Below, in pieces: positions 1-8,229 of a stretch of DNA of 39,425 nucleotides. The translations under genes and the position numbers were made by a program. The stretch's first letter is position 1; each line of letters opens with the position of its first letter. The notes beneath the pieces were generated by a model. It saw only the letters and a list, made by a program, of their open reading frames with translations, had not been told where the DNA came from and searched no databases. The DNA is from Firmicutes bacterium UBA2598 (GTDB lineage: Bacteria; Bacillota; PH28-bin88): NCBI GenBank assembly GCA_002339345.1, contig DDKM01000036.1:848-40272 (forward strand), written 5' to 3'.

Positions 1-71
1 TTGATTTCCGCGATGTCCGCCTTTATTCCTTTCACTTCTTGGAGGATTTCCCGTAAGAGCTGGTCAGCCAA
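1..71 (-). CDS. 5' end of an unidentified small protein (partial)
   Basis: The window opens inside a minus-strand gene whose first 23 codons are visible. They read MADQLLREILQEVKGIKADI and then AEI, a charged, heptad-like stretch that looks helical or coiled-coil. A TTG start at 71 sits 7 nt after GGAGG (positions 83-79). The in-frame GTG at 77 is too close to that site. A good promoter lies upstream at 145-116. The rest of the gene is outside the window, so no function can be given. Confidence 0.6.
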   Translation of the reverse strand, partial: MADQLLREILQEVKGIKADIAEI

Positions 72-115
72 GGCCACACCTCCCTTTTGGACTGGGTAAA
101 AAGATGTACAGGTAA

Positions 116-145
116 ATTATACCACGGTGGGGGTGAAGGTGTAAA
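116..145 (-). promoter_or_regulatory. Sigma-A-type promoter for the partial minus-strand gene
   Basis: Reading the minus strand, TTTACA (145-140) is followed by an 18-nt spacer and TATAAT (121-116). TGG directly precedes the -10 box, giving an extended -10. One mismatch in the -35 box. It would start transcription roughly 40 nt upstream of the TTG start at 71. Confidence 0.6.
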
Positions 146-201
146 TCGGCTGGACCGGGCATTAAAGGATAAATAAGGAAGTACAGGAGGAAATATCATC
201 C

Positions 202-231
202 ATGGTGTCGAATAGTATTGCTACTTTTTGA
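202..231 (+). CDS. Possible 9-codon leader peptide
   Basis: ATG at 202 follows GGAGG (186-190) by 11 nt and opens the reading frame MVSNSIATF, which stops at TGA 229-231. This is the only strong ribosome site upstream of the large surface-protein gene, whose own GTG start at 249 has almost none. Translation of the short frame, followed by reinitiation 17 nt later, is one way that gene could be expressed. Evidence is positional only; it may be chance. Confidence 0.3.
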   Translation: MVSNSIATF

Positions 232-248
232 CAAGTGGTGATACATAA

Positions 249-3200
249 GTGCGGTTCAGACGGCTGAAAACGGTTGTGCTGTGGCAATCCTGTCTCCTGG
301 GATTATTGTTCGTTATTCTGGCACATGCCCATCCAGTCTGGGCTGCCAATGGTGTGGTTTACTTCGACCGGGTAACCTACGGCTCATTGAATTCCATGGC
401 GGTCGTTACTGTGGAGGATGCCGATGAAAACGTCAATCCTTCGGTGCCGGACAGCATTTCGGTCAAGGTTTCAGCCACCCTGCCAGGAGACAATTCCGGT
501 AATTTTAACATTATCCTGACGGAAACGGGCCCCAACACCGGGGTATTTCGAGGATATCTTGGTTTTACCCTTCTGCCAAGCCATGAAAATAAAATCATGG
601 TGTCCAGTGACAATGTGCACACCATTACCGTCAGTTATGATGATAGGGTCCGGTCCCCTTCGCCGGCCATAATAAAGGCTACGGCAAACTGGTACCCCAG
701 TATCACCCAAACCTTGGATGGGCGGCTGGTTCAATTTGACAACCGTAACCCTGGCTCGGCCAGGGTTACAGGGCTACCCGGGGCTGCCCCCGGGGGATCC
801 ACCGTCCGGCTATATCGCGACCCCCTCAAGGCCTCTTCAGCTATATTAGCAACAGCAGGTTCTGACGGTTCCTTTAGCATTACCTTTAATAACCATACCG
901 GCCTGCAGGCTGCTGTACTCACCGCGGCACGGTATTTACGGGGGGAAAGCCAGGCCGTTGAAATATGGGTTGCGGTAGATACACCGCTCCCACTTTCTGA
1001 AAGGATCACTGCAGTTCAGGTCTCCACCAGCCAGGTGTTGATTACCGGCCAGGCCGGGGCGGTGGCTGGTGAGGGGATGGTAGATGTGTTTGCGGGGCCG
1101 GCTGGCGGTTCACCGCTGGTTCAAGCGGAAGTGGATACCGCTGGGGCTTTTGCCGCGGTGGTGCCGGTAGCCGGTTTGGTGAATGACCTATACCTTTCTG
1201 CCACTTTAATTTCAGAGAACGGAAGGCAATTCCCCAGTGATCGAATTGCGGTTGCCGTTATTGACGGTATTCCCCCCAGTCCACCCGGGGGGTTGTCCGC
1301 CGAAGGGGGAGATGGAAGGGTTTTGCTGCAATGGCTGGCTAACCCTGAGGAGGATTTGACCGGATACCGGGTATACAGGCAGGCCGTTGGGGGGCAGTGG
1401 GAGCTGATCGGCAGCGTACCTGCCGGGGCAACCCCGCAATTCTGGGATGAAGGCCTGAACAATGGTGTGACCTATCACTACCAGGTATCCGCCATTGATC
1501 AGGCCGGCAATGAATCCGCTCCTTCTGCTACGGTGCAGGTGACTCCGGTGGACCTGACACCCCCGGGGGAAATCGGTGGGCTGGCGATTACCCCCATGGA
1601 TGGTAGCCTGCACCTTACCTGGGTGGATCCACCCGATACTGACCTGGCTCAAATAAGGATCACCTGGTGGATTGCCATTGAGGATAATCCCATCGGATCA
1701 CGGGATGTTGAACCGGGTACCGAAATGTTACTGCTGGACGGTTTACAGAACGGGATCACCTATTGCCTGCGCATTTTTACCCTGGATACTGCGGCTAACC
1801 CATCGGCTGGGGTCACCGCAGAGGGTACCCCCCAACCGCTGGGGCAACCGGGCGGCCCCGGCCCTTCGCCAGACCCTGAGCATCCTGAGCCGGAACCGGA
1901 TCCTGCACCGGAGCGGGATCCTGGCCCTGGAGCAGAGCCAGGGGAGGATCCTGACCCATCCCTGGATCCGGAGCCCGCACCGGAGCCGGATCCTGGCCCC
2001 GGTACGGAGCCAGGAGATCATCCTGACCAATCTCTGGAATCAGAACCTGTACCAGAGCCAGGGGATAATCCTGACCCATCCCCCCAACCGGCTCCCTTAC
2101 CGGAACCCCATGGGGGTCCGGTACTGGGGTATCAGCCGGACCCCGGTCCTGTCCTCCGGCTTACACCGGATGCCGGGGCATTGCCGTTGGCGGAACAGGT
2201 CAGCTCCCTGACCCTCCTTCAACACATCCTGCTGCGCTACCCGGCTGGGGTGGACATAATTTTCCTGGACGGGCAGTCTGCCGGCGGGGATGGCAACCTG
2301 GTGATTACCTTGGGGGATTCCAGGGCAAGTCATTTGGTGGTGGGGCCTTCGGAGGTGGTGGCCCGCTTGGTGGAAACCGGCGGGCATTTGCTGATTCAGG
2401 TTGATGGAGCGGAAATTATACTGGTGGCGGAGCAGCTTGGGATGGTGCCTACCGGTGCTGCCTTAACGATCTATGTCCGGCAATATGCCACCCGGGAAGG
2501 TGATTGGGCGTTTCTGCCGGCAGTGCCGGGAGTCTTAACAGTTCCTGGTGGTAACATGATCTGGTTGTCTATCCATTGGCTTTGGAATGCCGATGACCGG
2601 TGGATCATAGCCGATGTGCCGTTGATGGTGCGCTTCGCGGCGGGCCTTGTTGATGCCGGTCCGGAAGCAACCGATAGCGATCCAAAAATGCACCTCTACC
2701 GCTACAATCCCTTACAACAGGACTGGTGGTTTGTACCTGCGGGTATGGACGGGCAGTTTGTTGTGACCGGTGACAACTACTTGTTACCGGTGTTCTGGTA
2801 TGCGCAAGACAGGACAGGTGACATCCACTGGGCCTTGCCGGCCATTCAGGGTACTGCCCTGCGCCTTCTTTTGCCCATCATCGATGCCAGTTCCCCAGAC
2901 CAGTATTCCCGGCCCATGACCCAGGCGGAGATTTGGCACAGTATGCAGCGGCTGATTGGTACCTATAAAAATGACCCCCCCACCTTGACCTGGGGCCCGT
3001 ACCTTTTGCCAGCCGATTCGTTTGCCCAGGGCCAGGTCGATGCCGGTGGACCGATAACCCGGCAGTACCTGGCGGTGCTGGTCTACCACCTGCTGCAGGA
3101 TACAGAGTTCCTGGCACCCTTGGTAAGTGGCCAGCTTACGGCAGGAGATGGGCACATCCACCGCTTTTCGGACAGTGAACAGGTGGCCCCTTGGGCTGCG

Positions 3201-3386
3201 GGGGCCATGGACTTCCTCGTGCAGGTGGGGATTTTCCAGGGGTGTCCCGGTGGTTTGCTCCATCCTGCCAGTCCGGCCACCATGGCTGAATTCGCTACCG
3301 TCCTGCACAGGCTGGTTGAATTGCTGGAACAGTCCTTCGGGATGCCCGAACGGTCCCCAGCACCTCATCGGAAGATGCCTGCCTGA
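249..3386 (+). CDS. Secreted multidomain surface protein (Ig-like, two FN3, Pro-rich linker, SLH)
   Basis: A 1045-residue exported protein, probably attached to the cell wall. Residues 1-32 form a signal peptide (basic MRFRRLK, hydrophobic core, cleavage near VWA-A). Residues about 33-140 resemble the beta-rich N-terminal domain seen in clostridial surface proteins (FDRVTYGSLNSMAVVTVEDA). About 340-430 and 435-527 are fibronectin type III domains with PPGGL...LQW...GYRVYR and TYHYQVSAIDQAGNES signatures. Residues about 535-635 are a Pro/Glu/Asp linker built from repeats. The last 70 residues contain a recognisable SLH repeat (FSDSEQVAPWA, then VGIFQG), preceded by a more degenerate one. The GTG start directly follows an in-frame TAA and has a poor ribosome site. 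Ligand and role are unknown; structural or adhesive function is inferred from architecture. Confidence 0.8.
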   Translation: MRFRRLKTVVLWQSCLLGLLFVILAHAHPVWAANGVVYFDRVTYGSLNSMAVVTVEDADENVNPSVPDSISVKVSATLPGDNSGNFNIILTETGPNTGVFRGYLGFTLLPSHENKIMVSSDNVHTITVSYDDRVRSPSPAIIKATANWYPSITQTLDGRLVQFDNRNPGSARVTGLPGAAPGGSTVRLYRDPLKASSAILATAGSDGSFSITFNNHTGLQAAVLTAARYLRGESQAVEIWVAVDTPLPLSERITAVQVSTSQVLITGQAGAVAGEGMVDVFAGPAGGSPLVQAEVDTAGAFAAVVPVAGLVNDLYLSATLISENGRQFPSDRIAVAVIDGIPPSPPGGLSAEGGDGRVLLQWLANPEEDLTGYRVYRQAVGGQWELIGSVPAGATPQFWDEGLNNGVTYHYQVSAIDQAGNESAPSATVQVTPVDLTPPGEIGGLAITPMDGSLHLTWVDPPDTDLAQIRITWWIAIEDNPIGSRDVEPGTEMLLLDGLQNGITYCLRIFTLDTAANPSAGVTAEGTPQPLGQPGGPGPSPDPEHPEPEPDPAPERDPGPGAEPGEDPDPSLDPEPAPEPDPGPGTEPGDHPDQSLESEPVPEPGDNPDPSPQPAPLPEPHGGPVLGYQPDPGPVLRLTPDAGALPLAEQVSSLTLLQHILLRYPAGVDIIFLDGQSAGGDGNLVITLGDSRASHLVVGPSEVVARLVETGGHLLIQVDGAEIILVAEQLGMVPTGAALTIYVRQYATREGDWAFLPAVPGVLTVPGGNMIWLSIHWLWNADDRWIIADVPLMVRFAAGLVDAGPEATDSDPKMHLYRYNPLQQDWWFVPAGMDGQFVVTGDNYLLPVFWYAQDRTGDIHWALPAIQGTALRLLLPIIDASSPDQYSRPMTQAEIWHSMQRLIGTYKNDPPTLTWGPYLLPADSFAQGQVDAGGPITRQYLAVLVYHLLQDTEFLAPLVSGQLTAGDGHIHRFSDSEQVAPWAAGAMDFLVQVGIFQGCPGGLLHPASPATMAEFATVLHRLVELLEQSFGMPERSPAPHRKMPA
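1876..2090 (+). repeat. Imperfect 72-nt tandem repeat coding for the Pro/Glu/Asp linker
   Basis: The linker is built from about 2.5 copies of a 24-residue unit: EPDPAPERDPGPGAEPGEDP..., PEPAPEPDPGPGTEPGDHP..., and a shortened SEPVPEPGDNPDP.... At DNA level the copies share GGATCCTG, CCGGAGCC and CCTGACC blocks. Such repeats expand and contract by slippage, so linker length may vary between strains. Confidence 0.75.
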
Positions 3387-3581
3387 AGACAGGTCTTACT
3401 CCCCCTCCTTGTGTTACGGGAGCCAGCAAGGCGCCTGGCCCGGTCCATGGGCATCTGCTACTCAACGTAGATACGTTCTTAAGCTACTTTGGTCTTCTTG
3501 TGGTGTTGTGTTGGAGCTATTACTGCCAGCCGGGAGTAACAACTGCGGCAGGTAGAAGGACCCCCTTGGTGGAATATTTCC

Positions 3582-3597
3582 TTGTTTCGAGAAACAA
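3582..3597 (+). promoter_or_regulatory. Dyad TTGTTTC-GA-GAAACAA upstream of the exporter gene
   Basis: A perfect 7-bp inverted repeat with a 2-nt centre lies 19 nt before the ATG of the LysE-type gene. Its size and place suit a repressor operator. It is not followed by a T-run, so it is not a terminator. No cognate regulator gene is adjacent. Confidence 0.35.
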
Positions 3598-3615
3598 CTG
3601 GCAGGGGGAGATAAC

Positions 3616-4281
3616 ATGGGAATCGGAGGACTGCTGGCCACCGCCTTTGTGGTGGGCCTCTCCGGGGCGATGATGCCTGGTTCCATGCTGGTGGTGAATA
3701 TCGGCGAGGCTGCCAGGCGGGGATGGCTGGCCGGGCCCCTGGTGGTACTGGGTCACGCTTTGCTGGAGCTTATACTGGTGATCATGCTGGTGTTGGGGTT
3801 GGAGACTACCCTCAGCCGTCCGGTGGTGGCGGCAGGTATTGGGGTGGTGGGCGGGCTGGTGCTGTTGTGGATGGGCTACGAAACGGTTAAGGGAGCCTAT
3901 ACCGGCACAGTTTCCATGGCGGCGGTGGACGCCGCGGCAACTGCGGCAGCCACCGGACAGGGCAGCGGTTGGTGGCGACCGCCGGTGGCCGGTGCGGTGG
4001 CCAGCCTGTCCAACCCCTACTGGCTTTTATGGTGGGCCACCATCGGGGCTGGTTTTGTCGTGACTGCTGGGGCCCAGGGGCCGGTGGCGGTATCCGCCTT
4101 CTACATCGGGCATATCTCTGCTGACCTGTTTTGGTATACCCTGGTGGCGGTGATCGTGGCCACCGGCAAGCGGTTTATGACCGATACCCTGTACAGGGGT
4201 ATACTGGGTACCTGTGGCGTGTTCCTCATCATCCTGGCCCTTTATTTTCTGAACCAGGGCCGTATTCTGCTTGGGTACTAG
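3616..4281 (+). CDS. LysE/RhtB-type amino-acid exporter
   Basis: A 221-residue polytopic membrane protein with about six hydrophobic segments. The N-terminal pattern is characteristic of the LysE family: a first helix GLLATAFVVGLSGAMMPGSMLVVNI ending in a PG motif, a basic turn EAARRGW, then GPLVVLGHALLEL. The conserved SNPYWLLWW stretch near residue 135 also fits. Family members export amino acids or small metabolites using the proton gradient; the substrate cannot be read from sequence. ATG 3616 follows GGGGGAG with good spacing. A dyad 19 nt upstream could be an operator. The stop codon overlaps the start of a truncated NADH dehydrogenase fragment, so this gene seems to have replaced the front of that gene. 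Confidence 0.85.
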   Translation: MGIGGLLATAFVVGLSGAMMPGSMLVVNIGEAARRGWLAGPLVVLGHALLELILVIMLVLGLETTLSRPVVAAGIGVVGGLVLLWMGYETVKGAYTGTVSMAAVDAAATAAATGQGSGWWRPPVAGAVASLSNPYWLLWWATIGAGFVVTAGAQGPVAVSAFYIGHISADLFWYTLVAVIVATGKRFMTDTLYRGILGTCGVFLIILALYFLNQGRILLGY

Positions 4282-4603
4282 CCATATTTTACTGACCGGT
4301 GATTCCGCCTATACGGTGGATAGCCGCACCGGGCTGGCCATCACTCCCAATGCCCAGATTGCCAACGCCCAGGGCCGGCTGGCCGCGTGGAACATTTATG
4401 CCCAGATCAGGGGCCTGCCCATGGGCAAGTTTCGTCCCAGCAGCCTGGGAGTGGTGGCTTCACTGGGTCCGGGCAAGGGTGTGGGGATGGTCAAATCCAT
4501 CAAGACCAAGGGCCTCACTACCGCTCTGGTGAAGGAAATGGTTCCTCTGCGCTACCTGTACATGCTGGGCGGGATGCGCCTGATGGCCAAAAGGCTGTTC
4601 TAA
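4271..4603 (+). pseudogene. C-terminal remnant of type II NADH dehydrogenase
   Basis: An open frame of 110 codons from TTG 4271 matches only the C-terminal end of NDH-2 (pyridine nucleotide-disulfide oxidoreductase family). The recognisable pieces are the FAD-binding GDSAYTVDSRTG, the TPNAQIANAQGRLAAWNI helix, the VASLGPGKGVG loop and the membrane-binding tail LRYLYMLGGM. Intact NDH-2 is about 400 residues, so roughly 290 N-terminal residues, including both Rossmann folds for NADH and most of the FAD site, are missing. The fragment begins 11 nt before the exporter stop codon. It cannot be a working dehydrogenase. It is either a decaying relic or a small membrane-binding peptide co-translated with the exporter. 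The frame is still open and the tail well conserved, which suggests a recent deletion. Confidence 0.75.
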
Positions 4604-4676
4604 GATTTAAGCATAGGCTGCGGTGGGCGGTGAAAGGGTATGGTTCAAAGGGAATAGACGCCAACCGGGCGGAATG

Positions 4677-4706
4677 TTGGACCGCCGGTCTGGTCTGTGC
4701 TACAAT
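4677..4706 (+). promoter_or_regulatory. Sigma-A-type promoter for the HEAT-repeat gene
   Basis: TTGGAC (4677-4682), 18-nt spacer, TACAAT (4701-4706). It sits 30 nt upstream of the chosen ATG at 4736 and just after the NADH dehydrogenase remnant. It also makes the upstream in-frame GTG at 4697 unlikely as a start. Confidence 0.6.
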
Positions 4707-4735
4707 ATGGGACAAAAGCGCTGGGGAGGCAAATT

Positions 4736-5476
4736 ATGGCTGGGGCAACGGAAATGATGGGTAAGGTCAAGGCGGCCCGGGGACCGGAAGAACTGGCCAC
4801 CCTCGTTAGAGAACTGGGGCGGCAGGCGGAGCAGCCAAGGCCGGCGGGGGCGCCGTCCATTGCCGCGGAACTCATCGACCTTTTAATGGAATATACCCGC
4901 CATCCCGACTACCTGGTTTGCAGTACCGCCTTTGCCGCCTTGCGCCGCATCGCCCGGGGTGTACAGGTGGCGGGAGGGGAACCGCCACCGTGGTGGGACA
5001 GGGTGGTTGCGGCGATGATGGAATTCCTGTCGTCGGAGAAAGAACCGGAGTTCCGGCTGCGCAGCCTGGACGTGCTGGCCGCCAGCGGGGACCAGGCTCT
5101 GGTGGACATGCTGGCCCCCTTTCTGGCGGACCGGGATCCCCTGGTGGTGAAGGGTGTGGTGTGGGCCATCGGCCACATAGGCGGGGAGCGGGCGGTGGAG
5201 GTGCTGGTGGAACGGGGATCCACCCCGGCGGGCAGGCTGGTGCGCCGGGAGATCTGGGGGGAGGCCCTGGGATTGGCCCTGGCGCGGGTGCCGGACCCTT
5301 TGGGCGCACTGGAACAAATGTCCCGATCAAGTCGAAAATACCGGCACTTCCTGGAGGGGTTATGTCTGGAGGTGGATTATCCCCGCTATTCAGTTTACCC
5401 CGCCCCGGACTATTTCCGCCTGCAGTGTGCGGAGCGTGGTTTGGACTACCGCAAGTTCAAATACCTGACGGAATGA
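4736..5476 (+). CDS. HEAT-repeat protein
   Basis: A 246-residue soluble protein, without signal peptide or membrane helices. From about residue 40 on it is a run of paired helices typical of HEAT/PBS-lyase repeats: AELIDLLMEYTRHPDYLVCSTAFAALRRIA, then FRLRSLDVLAASGDQALVDMLAPFLADRDPLVVKGVVWAIGHIGG. Such repeats form scaffolds for protein-protein contacts; no catalytic motif is visible and the partner is unknown. The start is ATG 4736, placed 6 nt after GGGGAGG, rather than GTG 4697, which overlaps the -10 region of the promoter. The C-terminal 50 residues (YPRYSVYPAPDYFRLQCAERG) are not repeat-like. Confidence 0.75.
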   Translation: MAGATEMMGKVKAARGPEELATLVRELGRQAEQPRPAGAPSIAAELIDLLMEYTRHPDYLVCSTAFAALRRIARGVQVAGGEPPPWWDRVVAAMMEFLSSEKEPEFRLRSLDVLAASGDQALVDMLAPFLADRDPLVVKGVVWAIGHIGGERAVEVLVERGSTPAGRLVRREIWGEALGLALARVPDPLGALEQMSRSSRKYRHFLEGLCLEVDYPRYSVYPAPDYFRLQCAERGLDYRKFKYLTE

Positions 5477-5552
5477 GGAATTTAGGAGGACACTGGGGGA
5501 TAAACTAACCGCCAGGGAAGAGGTGGTGTGCACATTGCCTGGGGGTGAGTAA

Positions 5553-5648
5553 ATGCTGGGGTTGTACTGGGAGATACTAGCGGTAACGGGGTTTATCGTG
5601 GTGGGAATTGGGTTGTTGTACTACCTGGTACACAGGGAACTGCTGTAA
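5553..5648 (+). CDS. 31-residue single-helix membrane peptide
   Basis: ATG 5553 follows GGGGGTGAG with normal spacing and opens a 31-codon frame. It encodes MLGLYWEILAV, then a hydrophobic TGFIVVGIGLLYYLV, ending in HRELL. The layout is one transmembrane helix with a charged cytoplasmic tail, which follows the positive-inside rule. Such peptides often associate with larger membrane proteins; the DUF421 gene starts 151 nt downstream. No homolog is recognised. The strong ribosome site and coherent topology argue for a real gene. Confidence 0.5.
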   Translation: MLGLYWEILAVTGFIVVGIGLLYYLVHRELL

Positions 5649-5799
5649 TTTGCCGGTGAGGTGGAAGCCGGGATTGGTTTAAGTGGTGTGTTTGCTTTTG
5701 TGTACAGGGTGTTATCGCGAACTGCGGTGGGCAGGCTGCATGGAAATGCTGTGATGTGTTGGCCCTGTGTATAAGGAGCTGTATAAAGGGGCGATCCCG

Positions 5800-6528
5800 T
5801 TGATCAAATACGTGGAAGTTGTAATCCAGACCTTTCTCGCCTTTTTTGCCATCCTCATTTATACCCGCATCCTGGGTAAACAGCAGATTGGCCAGTTGAC
5901 CTATTTCGAATATATCACCGGAATCACCTTTGGCAGTATTGCCGGGATTCTCGCCACTGACGTGGCTACCGGCCAATCCCATGTCCATTTTGTGGGACTG
6001 ACCACCTTTGCCCTGCTGACCTTTATCATGGGTTATATATCCCTGCACAGCCGCCCGGCCCGGAAACTGATCGCCGGCGAGGCCACGGTGGTTATCCAGA
6101 ACGGTAAGGTTTTGGAAGATAACATGAAAAAAATGCGCTACAACCTGGATGAACTGCTAATGCAGCTCAGGGAGAAGAATGTGTTTAATATTGCCCAGGT
6201 GGAATATGCTTTGCTGGAACCAAATGGCAACCTGGCGGTGTTGCTGAAATCCCAGCACCGGCCCCTCACTCCCAATGACCTGCAAATACCTACCCAGTAT
6301 GAGGGAATATCCACGGAGGTCATCCAGGACGGCAAGGTTATTTATCCGAATTTGGCCCAGCTGGGTCTCAACATCCAGTGGCTGCAGCAGGAGCTGGCGA
6401 AAAGGGGTGTGACGGATTTACAACAGGTGGTCTTGGCATCCCTGGATACCCAGGGGCAGTTGTATGTGGATTTACGGAAGGACCATCAGGTGCAGATGAC
6501 CGATATCACGGACAGGCCGGAGAACTGA
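5800..6528 (+). CDS. DUF421 (YetF/YcaP-type) membrane protein
   Basis: The protein has three N-terminal transmembrane helices (VVIQTFLAFFAILIYTRILGKQQ, then TGITFGSIAGILATDVATG, then FVGLTTFALLTFIMGYISL). A soluble alpha/beta domain follows, starting at RPARKLIAGEATVVIQNGKV. The signatures RILGKQQIGQLTYFEY and the paired sequences IQNGKVLEDNMKKMRYNLDELLMQLREKNVFNI are diagnostic of DUF421. The frame is open back to GTG 5767, but that codon lacks a ribosome site. TTG 5800 has AAGGGG 8 nt upstream and gives the family-typical N-terminus, so it is preferred (242 residues). B. subtilis paralogs such as YetF are spore or membrane proteins; the molecular function here is unknown. Confidence 0.85.
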   Translation: MIKYVEVVIQTFLAFFAILIYTRILGKQQIGQLTYFEYITGITFGSIAGILATDVATGQSHVHFVGLTTFALLTFIMGYISLHSRPARKLIAGEATVVIQNGKVLEDNMKKMRYNLDELLMQLREKNVFNIAQVEYALLEPNGNLAVLLKSQHRPLTPNDLQIPTQYEGISTEVIQDGKVIYPNLAQLGLNIQWLQQELAKRGVTDLQQVVLASLDTQGQLYVDLRKDHQVQMTDITDRPEN

Positions 6529-6607
6529 CCGGGACAACCGGCGGGACCCTTTCACTTTCATGGGCATCTGCGAAGTACCTATTTTTGGGGGGACTGGAGG
6601 GAGTAAC

Positions 6608-8026
6608 TTGACAGCCATCGCTTTTGGTACTGATGGTTGGCGTTCCATCATGGCGGAGGATTTTACCTTTCCCAATGTGCGGGTGGTCACCCAGGCCATT
6701 GCCGAATATGTTTTGGGCACCGGAATGGCTTCCCAGGGGGTGGTGGTGGGTTATGACTGCCGTTTTCTGGCGGAGCGTTTTGCGGATACTGTGGCAGAAG
6801 TACTGGCGGGTAACGGCATCCCGGTGTTATATGGGGCAAAGGCCATGCCCACGCCAGTAACCGCCTACGGGGTACGGATGACCGGGGCCGCCGGTGCGGT
6901 AATGCTCACGGCCAGCCATAACCCACCGGAGTATAACGGCATTAAATTCATCCCCTACTACTGCGCTCCGGCGATGCCGGACATTACCGCCGTCATTGAG
7001 ACCAATGTGCACCGGGTGCTGGCGGGCGAAGAGGTACGGCGGATGCCCTTGGGGGAAGCCAGGGACCGGGGGCTGCTGAGAGAAATTGATCCCGAGGGCC
7101 CATACCTGGATCACCTTGGCCGTTTGGTGGATTTCCAGGCCATCAAGGGAGCCGGGCTCCACATTATTGTGGATCCCATGCATGGGGCGGGGATGGGTTA
7201 TCTGGAGCAATTGCTGGAGGGGTGTGTCCTGGAAGCGCTGCACAATACCAGGGACCCCCTCTTTGGTGGGCGGCTGCCGGAACCCAACGCTGCCAACCTG
7301 CCGGAGCTGATCCAGCGGGTCCGGGAGACGGGGGCGCAGCTAGGACTGGCCCTGGACGGGGATGCTGACCGGTTCGGCATTGTGGATGCCGGAGGCATCT
7401 ACCTGGTGGCCAATCAGGTACTGGTACTGGCCCTCCATCATCTGTTGGAAAACCGCCAGTGGCAGGGTGGGGCGGTGGCCCGTACGGTGGCCACCACCCA
7501 CCTCCTGGATCGCATGGCAAAAACATACGGGATGACCGTCTTGGAAACTCCAGTCGGTTTCAAGTACATCGGTCGCGCCCTGCGGGAACAAGGGGCCATC
7601 CTGGGCGGGGAGGAAAGCGGCGGTATGAGTATCAAGGGCCACCTGCCGGAGAAGGATGGCATCCTGGCCGCCGTGCTGATGGCGGAACTGGTAGCGGTCG
7701 GCGGGAAATCCCTGCAGGAGGTGCTGGCGGGCATTGCCGGGCGGTTTGGTACAGTGGTCAACCAAAGGATTGATGTACATGTCCAGCCGGAGAGCAAGCA
7801 ACGGGTGCTGGATCGCCTGAAGGGCTACGCCCCTGTGAAAATGGCCGGGGTTCCGGTAGTGGAAAGGCTGGCGGTGGATGGCCTGAAGGTTGTTATGGCA
7901 GATGGCAGCTGGATGCTGGTGCGTCCATCCGGTACTGAACCCTTATTCCGGATCTACGCAGAGGCTGCTGCGCCGGACCGGTTGGCCTTGCTGCAGCAGG
8001 AGGTCCGGCAGGATCTGGGTATATAG
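6608..8026 (+). CDS. Phosphoglucomutase/phosphomannomutase family enzyme
   Basis: A 472-residue member of the alpha-D-phosphohexomutase superfamily, which interconverts hexose 1- and 6-phosphates for cell-wall and polysaccharide precursors. All four active-site loops are intact. The phosphoserine loop is TASHNPPEYNG with Ser about 103; the Mg-binding loop is DGDADRFG with Asp 250, 252 and 254; the sugar-specificity loop is GEESGGMS; the phosphate-binding loop is RPSGTEPLFRIYAE near the C-terminus. GEESGGMS is compatible with glucose or mannose, so substrate is unassigned. TTG 6608 lies 7 nt after GGAGG and precedes TAIAFGTDGWR, the usual N-terminus. An upstream in-frame ATG at 6560 has no ribosome site. 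A bidirectional terminator follows the gene. Confidence 0.9.
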   Translation: MTAIAFGTDGWRSIMAEDFTFPNVRVVTQAIAEYVLGTGMASQGVVVGYDCRFLAERFADTVAEVLAGNGIPVLYGAKAMPTPVTAYGVRMTGAAGAVMLTASHNPPEYNGIKFIPYYCAPAMPDITAVIETNVHRVLAGEEVRRMPLGEARDRGLLREIDPEGPYLDHLGRLVDFQAIKGAGLHIIVDPMHGAGMGYLEQLLEGCVLEALHNTRDPLFGGRLPEPNAANLPELIQRVRETGAQLGLALDGDADRFGIVDAGGIYLVANQVLVLALHHLLENRQWQGGAVARTVATTHLLDRMAKTYGMTVLETPVGFKYIGRALREQGAILGGEESGGMSIKGHLPEKDGILAAVLMAELVAVGGKSLQEVLAGIAGRFGTVVNQRIDVHVQPESKQRVLDRLKGYAPVKMAGVPVVERLAVDGLKVVMADGSWMLVRPSGTEPLFRIYAEAAAPDRLALLQQEVRQDLGI

Positions 8027-8094
8027 CCGCTTATCCATAGTGCTCGTTTCGACGGTATGCTACGATCGTAAAAGCTCAGGCTAAAGCCATCTAA

Positions 8095-8123
8095 AAACCC
8101 GCCTATTTACTTGCGGCGGGTTT
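8095..8123. terminator. Bidirectional hairpin terminator
   Basis: A perfect 9-bp stem AAACCCGCC / GGCGGGTTT with an 11-nt loop lies between the converging phosphohexomutase and zinc-ribbon genes. On the minus strand the stem is followed by five T's, so it works best for the zinc-ribbon transcript; on the plus strand the tail is TTTAAAGATTTG. Confidence 0.75.
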
Positions 8124-8229
8124 AAAGATTTGTCAGCATCTCCAGCTGACCTTTTCCTATACAAAAACGTACATTTTATTGATGTGGCACCATTTTCCTT
8201 GGCCTGTATGCCGGTCGGTTCCTCGGGAG

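Noticed and set aside
1672..2211. 179-codon plus-strand frame in the FN3/linker region
   Set aside because: Alternate reading of the repeat-coding linker DNA; Arg/Ser/Leu-rich shadow with no start signal.
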